Source: DTU078 sp002397345
Lineage (GTDB): Bacteria; Bacillota; Clostridia; Oscillospirales; CAG-272
Length of the DNA: 31,680 bases
Assembly: GCA_937875545.1 (NCBI GenBank)
Contig: CALLYE010000168.1
Span: 1-31,680, forward strand
Reading direction: 5' to 3'
Numbering within the stretch: the stretch's first letter is position 1; each line of letters starts with the position of its first letter. Both the position numbers and the translations under genes were made by a program. The notes beneath the pieces are model-generated. The model saw nothing but the letters and a program-made list of their open reading frames with translations, was not told the origin of the DNA and made no database searches. Shown one piece after another: positions 1 through 7,234 of the stretch.

Positions 1-81
1 GGCGCGAGCTCTGTACTCGCATATAACGGACGAATTGCGGGTGATAATTTCTCCGTTATATGCGAGTACAGAGCTCGCGCC
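1..81. repeat. Perfect 30-bp inverted repeat at the window edge (probable fold-back artefact)
   Basis: Positions 1-30 are the exact reverse complement of 52-81, separated by 21 bp. The repeat starts at base 1 and lies inside a coding region. The 52-81 arm encodes the conserved GASSVLAYNG of the glycosidase family, while the 1-30 arm read in the same frame gives an unrelated tail. A fold-back sequencing or assembly chimera at a contig end is the simplest explanation. Confidence 0.85.
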
Positions 82-1089
82 GCCGTCGCAGCAGGCGGCA
101 TTGACAATGTCGTATTTTGCGAAAATCTCCGCCAGCTCGCCGACCGTGCAGCCGATACTGTAGGTTATATCGCGCCCGTCGATGACGAGAAAAGCGATAA
201 CGCCGTCGGCGCGCTGCCCGATCGCGGTGCGCGGTTGGATCCCCCAACCCGCCGAACCCTCGACTTGAATCTCGCCGTCAGCGATAAGCACCGGCCCGAA
301 CTGGATTCCGCCGCGCACATCATAATCATCCCAGTTTTTCACATTACCCACAACAAGTTTATTATTTTTGGTGAGCAAAATGCTGCCCGACCAATTTACA
401 TAATAGCCCCAGTATGAATTATCCGAATATGTCAGCCCGACCACCTTGCCGCCGTTACCTTCGCCCTCGGGATCCGGGAACCCGCTGGCGTTTATGCCCG
501 CGATTGCGCCGTATTGTTCCAGCATCGGCAAGATACGCAGCCCTTCGACGTTCTTTTTCGGCGTCGACGCCAAATAAACGCGCGCCGGATTGTCGATCAG
601 CATTATTCTGCCCTTGTAGTTTTCGCCTGTAATTTCAGAGATTATAATTCCCTGTTCTTTATCGTTGACCAGCAGTTTATAACCCGCGTGGTCAGGCTTA
701 CCGACCGTTAAACTTTCCTGATCGAGTATGTCGTCTGTGTTCTCTTTACCCGATCCGCCGTGATTTTTATCGCCTGACGGATCGTTCTCGGAAGATTTAT
801 CGTTTTTATTTTTCGCTCCGCCAATAATTTCAGAGTTTTTCGATTGCCTTGCCATTACATCGTCGATGATGTGACGCGGGATAAAAGCTGTGGCGAGCCA
901 TTGGTGCTTCATGGTTGTCATCGCGGTTTCGATCCAAATATCGCGCCAATAAGTCAGCCCCGGAATGCCCGAAAAAACCAGCAGATAATACGCAAGCAGC
1001 GCCAATATTAAAAGCGCTCCGAGCGCAACTGCCAGCCATTTAAAAAAATTATGCGATTTTTTATCAGTTGATAACGCTGTGTTTTCCAT
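1..1089 (-). CDS. Phosphodiester glycosidase (NAGPA) family membrane-anchored protein, 3' end missing
   Basis: Reading the minus strand from ATG at 1089 gives 363 codons that run off the window edge with no stop. Residues about 14-40 form one hydrophobic segment, so the protein is probably anchored with its catalytic part outside. A low-complexity Asn/Lys/Ser/Gly linker follows, then a C-terminal domain containing GINASGFPDPEGEG, IQPRTAIGQ, LVIDGR and CCDGGASSVLAYNGE. These match the phosphodiester glycosidase (NAGPA-like, PF09992) pattern, including the DGG(x)SS signature near the C terminus. Members act on exopolysaccharide or phosphodiester-linked sugars; the substrate here is unknown. Another ATG lies in frame at 1101 and neither start has a clear RBS. 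The last ten codons (positions 30-1) come from a fold-back of positions 52-81 and do not look like family sequence, so the true protein probably diverges at about position 51. The gene lies downstream of the ftsH terminator and is probably a separate unit. Confidence 0.75.
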   Translation of the reverse strand, partial: MENTALSTDKKSHNFFKWLAVALGALLILALLAYYLLVFSGIPGLTYWRDIWIETAMTTMKHQWLATAFIPRHIIDDVMARQSKNSEIIGGAKNKNDKSSENDPSGDKNHGGSGKENTDDILDQESLTVGKPDHAGYKLLVNDKEQGIIISEITGENYKGRIMLIDNPARVYLASTPKKNVEGLRILPMLEQYGAIAGINASGFPDPEGEGNGGKVVGLTYSDNSYWGYYVNWSGSILLTKNNKLVVGNVKNWDDYDVRGGIQFGPVLIADGEIQVEGSAGWGIQPRTAIGQRADGVIAFLVIDGRDITYSIGCTVGELAEIFAKYDIVNAACCDGGASSVLAYNGEIITRNSSVICEYRARA

Positions 1090-1259
1090 AATAAACGACA
1101 TGCACTGAAGCACACAAATAGTCCATGAAAATACCGCATGGCGTTCGCGCTTCCGATTTGCCTTCTTTTGAATTTTTTACGATCCGGATAATAACGATAT
1201 ACATCGTCCGACGAAAGTCCAAACAGCGCGTCTTCGTTAACTTTGTGAAACGCGTTCGA

Positions 1260-1290
1260 TAAAAACGGGGATTGCGTTTCCGCAATCCCC
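1260..1290 (-). terminator. Rho-independent terminator after ftsH
   Basis: On the minus strand GGGGATTGCG-GAAA-CGCAATCCCC forms a 10-bp perfect stem with a GAAA tetraloop (1290-1267), followed by GTTTTTAT. It lies about 45 bp past the ftsH stop and closes the gdpP-to-ftsH block. Confidence 0.88.
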
Positions 1291-1294
1291 AAGA

Positions 1295-1312
1295 TAATGC
1301 GTTAACGCATTA
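1295..1312. promoter_or_regulatory. 18-bp perfect palindrome between ftsH and its terminator
   Basis: TAATGCGTTAACGCATTA is fully self-complementary, immediately upstream of the terminator stem on the minus strand. It could be a small mRNA 3' hairpin or a protein site. Apart from this and the terminator I see nothing definite in 1090-1333. Confidence 0.4.
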
Positions 1313-1333
1313 CTTTAAACACTAACGAGCGGT

Positions 1334-3382
1334 TTATTTTTCGTCACCGCGGTTGTTTTTATCGTTCTTTTCTTCCTTGCGGCTGAGCCTTGCGTAAGCG
1401 TCCATGCCCGATTCGCCGTCTTTATGCAGTTCGGCTTCGCGTTTGGCGCGGTCATCCTCGTGACGGCGGCGCTCTTCCTCATCGCGTTTGGCTTGTGCCT
1501 GATTTTCTTCGTCGCTGCGGCGGCGCTTGTCGGCTATCATCGCTTCCAGTTCCTCGATAGTCGGGTCACCATCCATCACGGCGTTAAACTGACCTTCTTC
1601 CATGACCTCGTTTTTAAACAAATACGCGGCGATGAAATGCAGTTTATCTTTATTTTCTTCGAGGATTTTCAGCGCGGCAGCATAGGCATTGTCCACTATA
1701 CGTTTTATCTCATCGTCAATCTTAGACGCCGTTTCTTCCGAATAGTTCCGTGTCGCTGAAAAATCTCTGCCGAGGAAAACTTCGCCCTCGGTATGCTCCG
1801 AACCGTAGACAATCGGACCGAGATTATCCGACATGCCGAAACGCGTCACCATGTTGCGCGCCAATTGCGTCACGCGCTGTATGTCGTTGGACGCACCCGT
1901 TGAAATGTCGCCCAAAATGAGCTTTTCCGCCACGCGCCCGCCGAGCAGCGTGACAATCTCATTCTCCATTTCGCGTTTTGACTTATAGCTTCGATCTTCT
2001 TTAGGAAGTGAGAGCGTATATCCGCCCGCGCGTCCGCTCGGAATAATCGAAATTTGATGAACGGGATTTTCGGGCGTCATAAAGCGCGTCACAATCGCGT
2101 GACCGGCTTCGTGATACGCCGTGAGCTTCTTCTCGCGGTCAGTGATTACTTTTGATCTCTTTTTCGGTCCGACAATCACCTTAATAGTCGCTTCTTCCAA
2201 ATCTTCCATGCCGATCAGCGATCTGCCCCGCCGCGCCGCAAGCAGCGCCGCTTCGTTGAGCAGGTTGGCAAGATCCGCGCCGGTGAATCCGACGGTGGTT
2301 TTTGCCAGTGTTGCAAGGTTTACATCGGCTTCAAAAGGCTTACCCTGCGAGTGGACGCGTAAAATATCCTCACGCCCGCGTATATCGGGATAGTTGACCG
2401 TTATCTGTCTATCAAAACGGCCGGGACGCAGCAGCGCAGGGTCAAGAATATCGGGACGGTTCGTCGCCGCCATGACAATCACGCCTTCATTTGAGCCGAA
2501 GCCGTCCATTTCAACAAGGAGTTGGTTGAGTGTCTGTTCGCGCTCATCATGACCGCCGCCCAGACCGGCGCCGCGATGACGCCCGACGGCGTCGATTTCA
2601 TCGATAAACACGATGCTCGCGGGGTTTTTCTTTGCGGTGTCAAACAAATCGCGCACACGCGACGCGCCGACGCCGACATACATTTCGACAAAGTCGGAAC
2701 CGGAAATCGAGTAAAACGGCACGCCCGCTTCGCCGGCGACAGCCTTTGCCAGCAGGGTTTTACCTGTGCCGGGAGGGCCGACGAGCAGCACGCCGTGCGG
2801 TATCTTCGCTCCGAGCTTGGTAAATTTCGTGGGATCGCGCAAGAAGTCAACGACCTCGCGCAGCTCTTCTTTTTCTTCGTCAGCTCCGGCGACATCTTTA
2901 AAATATACCTTTTTCTTTTCATCCGAACCCAGCCGGGCGCGTGCCTTGCCGAAAGAATTCAGCTTCCCGCCCTTGCCCGTGGCTTGATTCATCACATAAA
3001 TCCACAGTACCACCATCAGCGTGATGATGACGACATATGGAAGCATACTGACCCACCACGGTATCTCCACAGGCGGCGGGTAGTTATACGACTCTATCTT
3101 GCCCGACTTATGCTGCTCCGCGATCGTGTCGCCCAAATCATGGATGAACAGATTGAAATCCCGCAGCTTATAGCTATAAGTTCGGTTATCCTGTGTGAGG
3201 ATCGTGATGATGTTATTTTCGTCGACCTCAAACTGCTTGACCTGTTCCTTTTGGAACATATCTACGATGTTGCTGTACAGCAGGTTGTCGCTCTGCATAT
3301 TGCTAAACAGAGTCGCCGTCGCGATCAGGATAACCGCGATCAGCGCGACGTAGAATATGATTATTTTATAGTTATTCTTCAT
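1334..3382 (-). CDS. ftsH: ATP-dependent zinc metalloprotease FtsH
   Basis: 682 residues. It is a membrane-bound hexameric AAA+ protease that degrades unassembled membrane proteins and regulators. Visible in order: TM1 (about 7-27), an extracytoplasmic FtsH-extracellular domain, TM2 (about 109-131), Walker A GPPGTGKT (202-209), Walker B IVFIDEID (247-254), the second region of homology with TNRPDILDPALLRPGRFDR (about 297-315), the zinc-binding HEAGH (414-418) and the third zinc ligand D490 in GDISTGASND. The C terminus from about 605 is an unusually long, highly charged Glu/Arg/Lys tail, probably coiled coil. The start ATG at 3382 has GGAG 5-8 nt upstream. The gene follows hpt by 16 bp, the order found in Bacillus (tilS-hpt-ftsH), so co-transcription and coupling are likely. 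Confidence 0.97.
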   Translation of the reverse strand: MKNNYKIIIFYVALIAVILIATATLFSNMQSDNLLYSNIVDMFQKEQVKQFEVDENNIITILTQDNRTYSYKLRDFNLFIHDLGDTIAEQHKSGKIESYNYPPPVEIPWWVSMLPYVVIITLMVVLWIYVMNQATGKGGKLNSFGKARARLGSDEKKKVYFKDVAGADEEKEELREVVDFLRDPTKFTKLGAKIPHGVLLVGPPGTGKTLLAKAVAGEAGVPFYSISGSDFVEMYVGVGASRVRDLFDTAKKNPASIVFIDEIDAVGRHRGAGLGGGHDEREQTLNQLLVEMDGFGSNEGVIVMAATNRPDILDPALLRPGRFDRQITVNYPDIRGREDILRVHSQGKPFEADVNLATLAKTTVGFTGADLANLLNEAALLAARRGRSLIGMEDLEEATIKVIVGPKKRSKVITDREKKLTAYHEAGHAIVTRFMTPENPVHQISIIPSGRAGGYTLSLPKEDRSYKSKREMENEIVTLLGGRVAEKLILGDISTGASNDIQRVTQLARNMVTRFGMSDNLGPIVYGSEHTEGEVFLGRDFSATRNYSEETASKIDDEIKRIVDNAYAAALKILEENKDKLHFIAAYLFKNEVMEEGQFNAVMDGDPTIEELEAMIADKRRRSDEENQAQAKRDEEERRRHEDDRAKREAELHKDGESGMDAYARLSRKEEKNDKNNRGDEK

Positions 3383-3398
3383 CTTCTCCGTTTTTCTT

Positions 3399-3995
3399 TC
3401 ACGTCGAATATATTTCCGGTTTGAGAACGCCTATATAAGGAAGTGTGCGGTAGCGCTCGGCGTAGTCGAGCCCGTAGCCTACGACAAATTCATCCGGGAT
3501 TATTATACCCACATGGTCGGCACTGTACTCCACTTCACGCCGGCTGGGTTTATCGAGCAGTGTGCAGGTACGAACGCTGTGCGCGCCTTTCAGCAGCAGA
3601 TATTCCGACAAATACGAAAGCGTGCGCCCGCTGTCTATAATATCTTCAATTATTAATATATCGGTTTCGGGCATGTCGCCGCGGAACAGATCGAGCATGA
3701 TATTCACGCTGCCGCTTGTTTTCGCACCTTTGCCGTATGAAGAAACCTTCATAAAATCTATTTCGACCGGCACGGTTATGTGCTTCATCAGATCGCCCAT
3801 AAACACAACCGAGCCTTTTAATATACCAAGCAGCAGCAGCTTTTTGCCGCTTTTTGTCGATTCGCCGTAATACGCGTCGATTTCGGCGGCGATACGTTTT
3901 ACCGTCGCCTCAAGTTCGGCTTCGTCGATAAGCACCCGCTCTACGGCGCTAACAACAACGGTGTCGTTGTTAACGCTGCTTATAATTTCGGACAT
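3399..3995 (-). CDS. hpt: Hypoxanthine phosphoribosyltransferase
   Basis: 198 residues. It salvages hypoxanthine (and usually guanine) with PRPP to give IMP or GMP in the cytosol. The type I phosphoribosyltransferase PRPP-binding motif is clear as ILIIEDIIDSGRTL (about residues 113-126). LLGILKGSVVFMGDL is the typical PPi-loop region, and DEFVVGYGLDY near the C terminus is the purine-contact segment of Hpt. The start ATG at 3995 has AGGGGA just upstream. It sits between tilS (91-bp gap) and ftsH (16-bp gap). The N terminus is about 15-20 residues longer than in Bacillus Hpt, which looks harmless. Confidence 0.96.
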   Translation of the reverse strand: MSEIISSVNNDTVVVSAVERVLIDEAELEATVKRIAAEIDAYYGESTKSGKKLLLLGILKGSVVFMGDLMKHITVPVEIDFMKVSSYGKGAKTSGSVNIMLDLFRGDMPETDILIIEDIIDSGRTLSYLSEYLLLKGAHSVRTCTLLDKPSRREVEYSADHVGIIIPDEFVVGYGLDYAERYRTLPYIGVLKPEIYST

Positions 3996-4087
3996 TTATA
4001 ATCCCCTGTTGTAAAAAAGTTCTCCGACTATTCTATCAGAATGAAACAATGCGTGTATAAATAATTTGTAAATTAATTTAATCCGTT

Positions 4088-5167
4088 TTATTTATTTTGC
4101 GTTGCAGAACATTGTATCGCACCGCGCGGATCAAGCCCGAACGACAGCGCGTCGCCTTCGCATTTAAATTGGGTTAGCCGGGGCAGACTGTAATAGAAAA
4201 TCTTTTTACCTGAACGCAGCAGCTCCGCAATTTTCTCCAGATGAGTATATTCCAATGTTCCCCCGCCCGTATAATTACCGAATTCCCGCTGTAATACGCG
4301 GAACAGCACCGCGTCGCTCTGCATCGCGAGCATTGTTCTTCCCCCGACAAGCGAAATGTGCGCCGCAGCCGCATTCATTTCATCATCGTCGGCGCGCAGG
4401 CTTTTGCACATGCGCAGCGCGTTGCGGCGCACAGCCGAATTTACGCGTTCCAAGCGCGGAATAATCTCCGCTCGGATAAAATTGCGGGTGTATGCAGTGT
4501 CGGCATTAGTCGAATCAGTCACATATTCCAGTTCCGTTTCCCGGCAATATGCGATCAATTCGGTTTTTTCGCAGTACAGCAGCGGACGTATGATTACGGG
4601 GTCGGACTCATGCCCATATTGAATTGATGTGTTGGTGTTATCCGGTTGTGTAATTTTAACGTGTTCAGTCATCCTGCGTACCGGAGGGATGCCCGCCAGC
4701 CCCGCCGCCGATGTGCCGCGCGCGAGGTTAAATATCACCGTTTCGAGGTTATCGTCGGCGTTGTGCGCGGTAGCGATACAGTCAAATCCGTGTTTTTTCG
4801 CAATATGGTATAGTTCGGAATAACGTATCTCGCGCGCCGCTTCCTCTAAACCCTGACCGCTCACCGCGGCAAGCGCGGGAACGTTGACTTCGCGGTAATA
4901 AAATTCCACCCCGCGCACACGGCAAAAATTTTCACAAAAAGCCGCGTCGCGCTCGGCTTCGTCGCCGCGGATTTTATGGTTGACATGCAGCGCCGCAAGC
5001 CGAAGATTATTTTTCAGGCAATATTCCGTCAGCCAGCCGAGCATTGCGACCGAATCGGCACCGCCCGAAAAAGCAGCCAAAACAGCGCTTTGCCCGACGA
5101 ACATATTATAATCGTTTACACAGCGAATAATTTTTAAATTTACACTGTTTTTAAATAATTCACCCAT
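4088..5167 (-). CDS. tilS: tRNA(Ile)-lysidine synthase, short form
   Basis: 359 residues. It converts the wobble cytidine of the tRNA-Ile CAU anticodon to lysidine, so that the tRNA reads AUA. The N-type ATP-pyrophosphatase P-loop SGGADS is at 34-39, followed by ALHVNHKIRGDEAERDAAF, CIATAHNADDNLET and RPLLYCEKTELIAYC, all typical of TilS. At 359 residues it is shorter than the Bacillus (about 470) or E. coli (about 430) enzymes. The part after the central helical domain is reduced to about 60 residues, and I cannot see a clear TilS C-terminal substrate-recognition domain. Short TilS forms are known, for example in Aquifex, so it may well be functional. It lies 51 bp downstream of dnaB and 92 bp upstream of hpt, within the same minus-strand block. 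Confidence 0.93.
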   Translation of the reverse strand: MGELFKNSVNLKIIRCVNDYNMFVGQSAVLAAFSGGADSVAMLGWLTEYCLKNNLRLAALHVNHKIRGDEAERDAAFCENFCRVRGVEFYYREVNVPALAAVSGQGLEEAAREIRYSELYHIAKKHGFDCIATAHNADDNLETVIFNLARGTSAAGLAGIPPVRRMTEHVKITQPDNTNTSIQYGHESDPVIIRPLLYCEKTELIAYCRETELEYVTDSTNADTAYTRNFIRAEIIPRLERVNSAVRRNALRMCKSLRADDDEMNAAAAHISLVGGRTMLAMQSDAVLFRVLQREFGNYTGGGTLEYTHLEKIAELLRSGKKIFYYSLPRLTQFKCEGDALSFGLDPRGAIQCSATQNK

Positions 5168-5218
5168 GATTGCGGAGATTCAGAGAAATTTTATTCCCAA
5201 TATATCTCCCGTATCCTA

Positions 5219-6574
5219 TCACTTATTATATGTACCGTCCTCATTAAAATCGGAGAGCGATGAGAAACGCGTGTATTTGCCGAACCAGCCCACCTCGACG
5301 CGCTGGGTTGAGCCGTGCCGGTTTTTTGCCACGATGATTTCGGCGGTGTTGTGCTGGTCTTCTTTATCATTGTAATATTCGTCGCGGTAGAGGAACATGA
5401 CAATATCGGCGTCCTGCTCGATCGCGCCCGAATCGCGCAGGTCAGACAGCATGGGGCGTTTATCGGTACGGCTTTCGGGTCCGCGCGACAACTGCGCGCA
5501 GGTGATGAGCGGCACTTTCAGCTCTTTTGCCAGCAGCTTCAGTCCACGGCTGATTTCAGCGACCTCCTGCACGCGGTTGTCGTTGCGGCGATCGCTCTGC
5601 ATAAGCTGAAGATAGTCGATGACAACCAGTCCCAGATCCTTTACGCGCCGCAGCTTCGCTTTCATACCGGTCACGGTGATGCCGGAGGTGTCGTCAATAA
5701 GTATGTTGCACTCGCTGAGCATCGATGTTGCGCGCGCCAGCTTTGCCCAGTCGTCGTTATCTAAATCGCCGGTACGTAATTTATAACTGTCGACAAGCGC
5801 TTCGCTTGACATCATGCGGCTCACGAGCTGCTGCGCCGACATCTCGAGCGAGAACACGCAGACGGCTTTTTTCGAGCGCATGGCGACTTTCGTGGCTACG
5901 TTCATCGCGAAGCTCGTCTTACCCATACCGGGTCGCGCGCCGACGAGCACAAGATCGCCCGGGCCCATACCGACCAGCACATCGTCAAGATCTTTAAAAC
6001 CTGTGGGCATACCGATTGCCGCTTCTTTGTCGTCGCGAAGCAGTTTAAGATGCTCATATTGCTGTAAAATTGCTTCTTTTATGTGGATGAAGCCCCGCCG
6101 CTCCTTGCTTTCGGCAATGGCGAAAATTTTTTGCTCCGCCGATTCGAGCAGCGTTTCCACTTCATCGCCCTCGGCATACGCGTCCTCGGAGATTTCGTCG
6201 CACACCTCAATTAGACGGCGTAGTAGGCTTTTATTCTGTACAATGCGCGCGTAATCGCGGATATTCGCCGCGCTGGGTACGATCTGCGCGATCATTTTTA
6301 TATAACGGCGGCTATCCTCATCGTTGTAGACGCCCTGCTTGACAAGTGAATCGATGAGCGTGACGACATCTATCGTGCGGCTGTGCAGATACAGTTCCTG
6401 CATTGCGAGATAGATCTGGCGGTGCTCCTCAAGATAAAAATCATCGGCGCGGATGAGGTCGACGATCTCATTGAAGCGCTCAGGATCGATTAATATCGAA
6501 CCGAGCACCGACTGCTCGGCTTCAAGCGAATGCGGAACCCTGCGGCTGCCGGAAAATTCTGATGCTGTGTTCAT
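5219..6574 (-). CDS. dnaB: Replicative DNA helicase DnaB (Bacillus DnaC type)
   Basis: 451 residues, the usual length. It is the hexameric helicase that unwinds DNA ahead of the replisome. The N-terminal DnaB domain begins at VPHSLEAEQSVLGSILID (about 13-30). The RecA-like C-terminal domain starts near 185 with IGMPTGFKDLDDVLVG and has Walker A GARPGMGKTS (212-221). Further motifs are LVVIDYLQLM (Walker B) and QLSRGPESR plus SDLRDSGAIEQDADIV (DnaB motif 4 and arginine-finger region). No intein is present. The start ATG at 6574 has AAAGG 8-12 nt upstream. It lies 148 bp downstream of rplI, in the canonical order gdpP-rplI-dnaB. Confidence 0.97.
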   Translation of the reverse strand: MNTASEFSGSRRVPHSLEAEQSVLGSILIDPERFNEIVDLIRADDFYLEEHRQIYLAMQELYLHSRTIDVVTLIDSLVKQGVYNDEDSRRYIKMIAQIVPSAANIRDYARIVQNKSLLRRLIEVCDEISEDAYAEGDEVETLLESAEQKIFAIAESKERRGFIHIKEAILQQYEHLKLLRDDKEAAIGMPTGFKDLDDVLVGMGPGDLVLVGARPGMGKTSFAMNVATKVAMRSKKAVCVFSLEMSAQQLVSRMMSSEALVDSYKLRTGDLDNDDWAKLARATSMLSECNILIDDTSGITVTGMKAKLRRVKDLGLVVIDYLQLMQSDRRNDNRVQEVAEISRGLKLLAKELKVPLITCAQLSRGPESRTDKRPMLSDLRDSGAIEQDADIVMFLYRDEYYNDKEDQHNTAEIIVAKNRHGSTQRVEVGWFGKYTRFSSLSDFNEDGTYNK

Positions 6575-6695
6575 GTTATAACCTTTATGGGCGTAGAAAC
6601 GGGGGTTCCACCCCGCAAATATAGATAATTATTATAATTATATCAATAGTGATGTCTTGTGGTTGCTGTTGCCATCGGCGGCTCGGTTCAACCGT

Positions 6696-6729
6696 TAATT
6701 ATCAATTGTCAATTGTCAATTATTAATTG
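6696..6729. repeat. AATTGTCAATT-type short tandem repeat overlapping the rplI stop
   Basis: Overlapping TCAATTG/AATTGTC units fill this stretch and include the last codons and stop of rplI. A related stretch precedes the DUF362 gene (14683-14716), and a shorter one (GTCAATTG) overlaps the gdpP stop near 7235. The rest of the 6575-6722 gap holds only a weak 5-bp hairpin near 6600-6615. Confidence 0.6.
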
Positions 6730-7166
6730 CACACTACCACGTTTATTTTTCCGCTGATTTCGGGATACAGTTTGACTTCGACGGCGTAGGTGCCGTATGC
6801 CTTTATACCCGCGTCAAGCTGGAGCTTGCGGCGGTCGATTTCGATGCCGTGCTGAGCCGCAAGCGCTTCTGCGATATCTTTTGAGGTAACCGCACCGTAC
6901 AATCTGCCGTCGCCGCCCGCCGAGATATGTATCTTGACGGTCACAGCCGAAAGTTTTTCGGCAAGCTCGCGCGCCGCTTGCTTCTCCTGCGCTATGCGGC
7001 GCTGTTTGGCTTCTTCTTTGGCCTGTAATTCCGCCAGCAGCTTGGCGTCCAGCTCCGCCGCCAGCTTGCGGGGAAACAGGAAGTTGCGCGCGTAACCGTC
7101 GGAGACGTTGACGACGTCTCCCTTTTTGCCCTGATCGCGCACATCGGCGAGTAACATAACTTTCAT
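6723..7166 (-). CDS. rplI: 50S ribosomal protein L9
   Basis: 147 residues, the normal length for bL9, a structural protein at the base of the L1 stalk that helps keep the reading frame. The N-terminal signature MKVMLLADVRDQGKKGDVVNVSDGYARNFL is unmistakable (PF01281). It is followed by the long central helix rich in Ala/Glu/Lys (about 45-75) and a C-terminal domain with GRLYGAVTSKDIAEAL. The start ATG at 7166 has AAAGG about 10 nt upstream. It follows gdpP after a 68-bp gap that holds a 6-bp perfect hairpin (7211-7228, GCGCAC/GTGCGC). Confidence 0.97.
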   Translation of the reverse strand: MKVMLLADVRDQGKKGDVVNVSDGYARNFLFPRKLAAELDAKLLAELQAKEEAKQRRIAQEKQAARELAEKLSAVTVKIHISAGGDGRLYGAVTSKDIAEALAAQHGIEIDRRKLQLDAGIKAYGTYAVEVKLYPEISGKINVVVCN

Positions 7167-7234
7167 AATTTATATCTGCCTTTCATTTTTTAATTTATTA
7201 TAACAGCGTGCGCACTTACAGGTGCGCCCCATTG

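Noticed and set aside
1008..1292. Minus-strand frame of 94 codons between ftsH and the glycosidase
   Set aside because: It overlaps the ftsH terminator and the glycosidase start in another frame, has no RBS and matches nothing I know.
2522..3424. 300-codon plus-strand frame opposite ftsH
   Set aside because: Antisense shadow of a strongly conserved gene in GC-rich codon context; no RBS and no recognisable domain. The same holds for 7694-8545, 12617-13540, 14911-15750 and 23657-24544.
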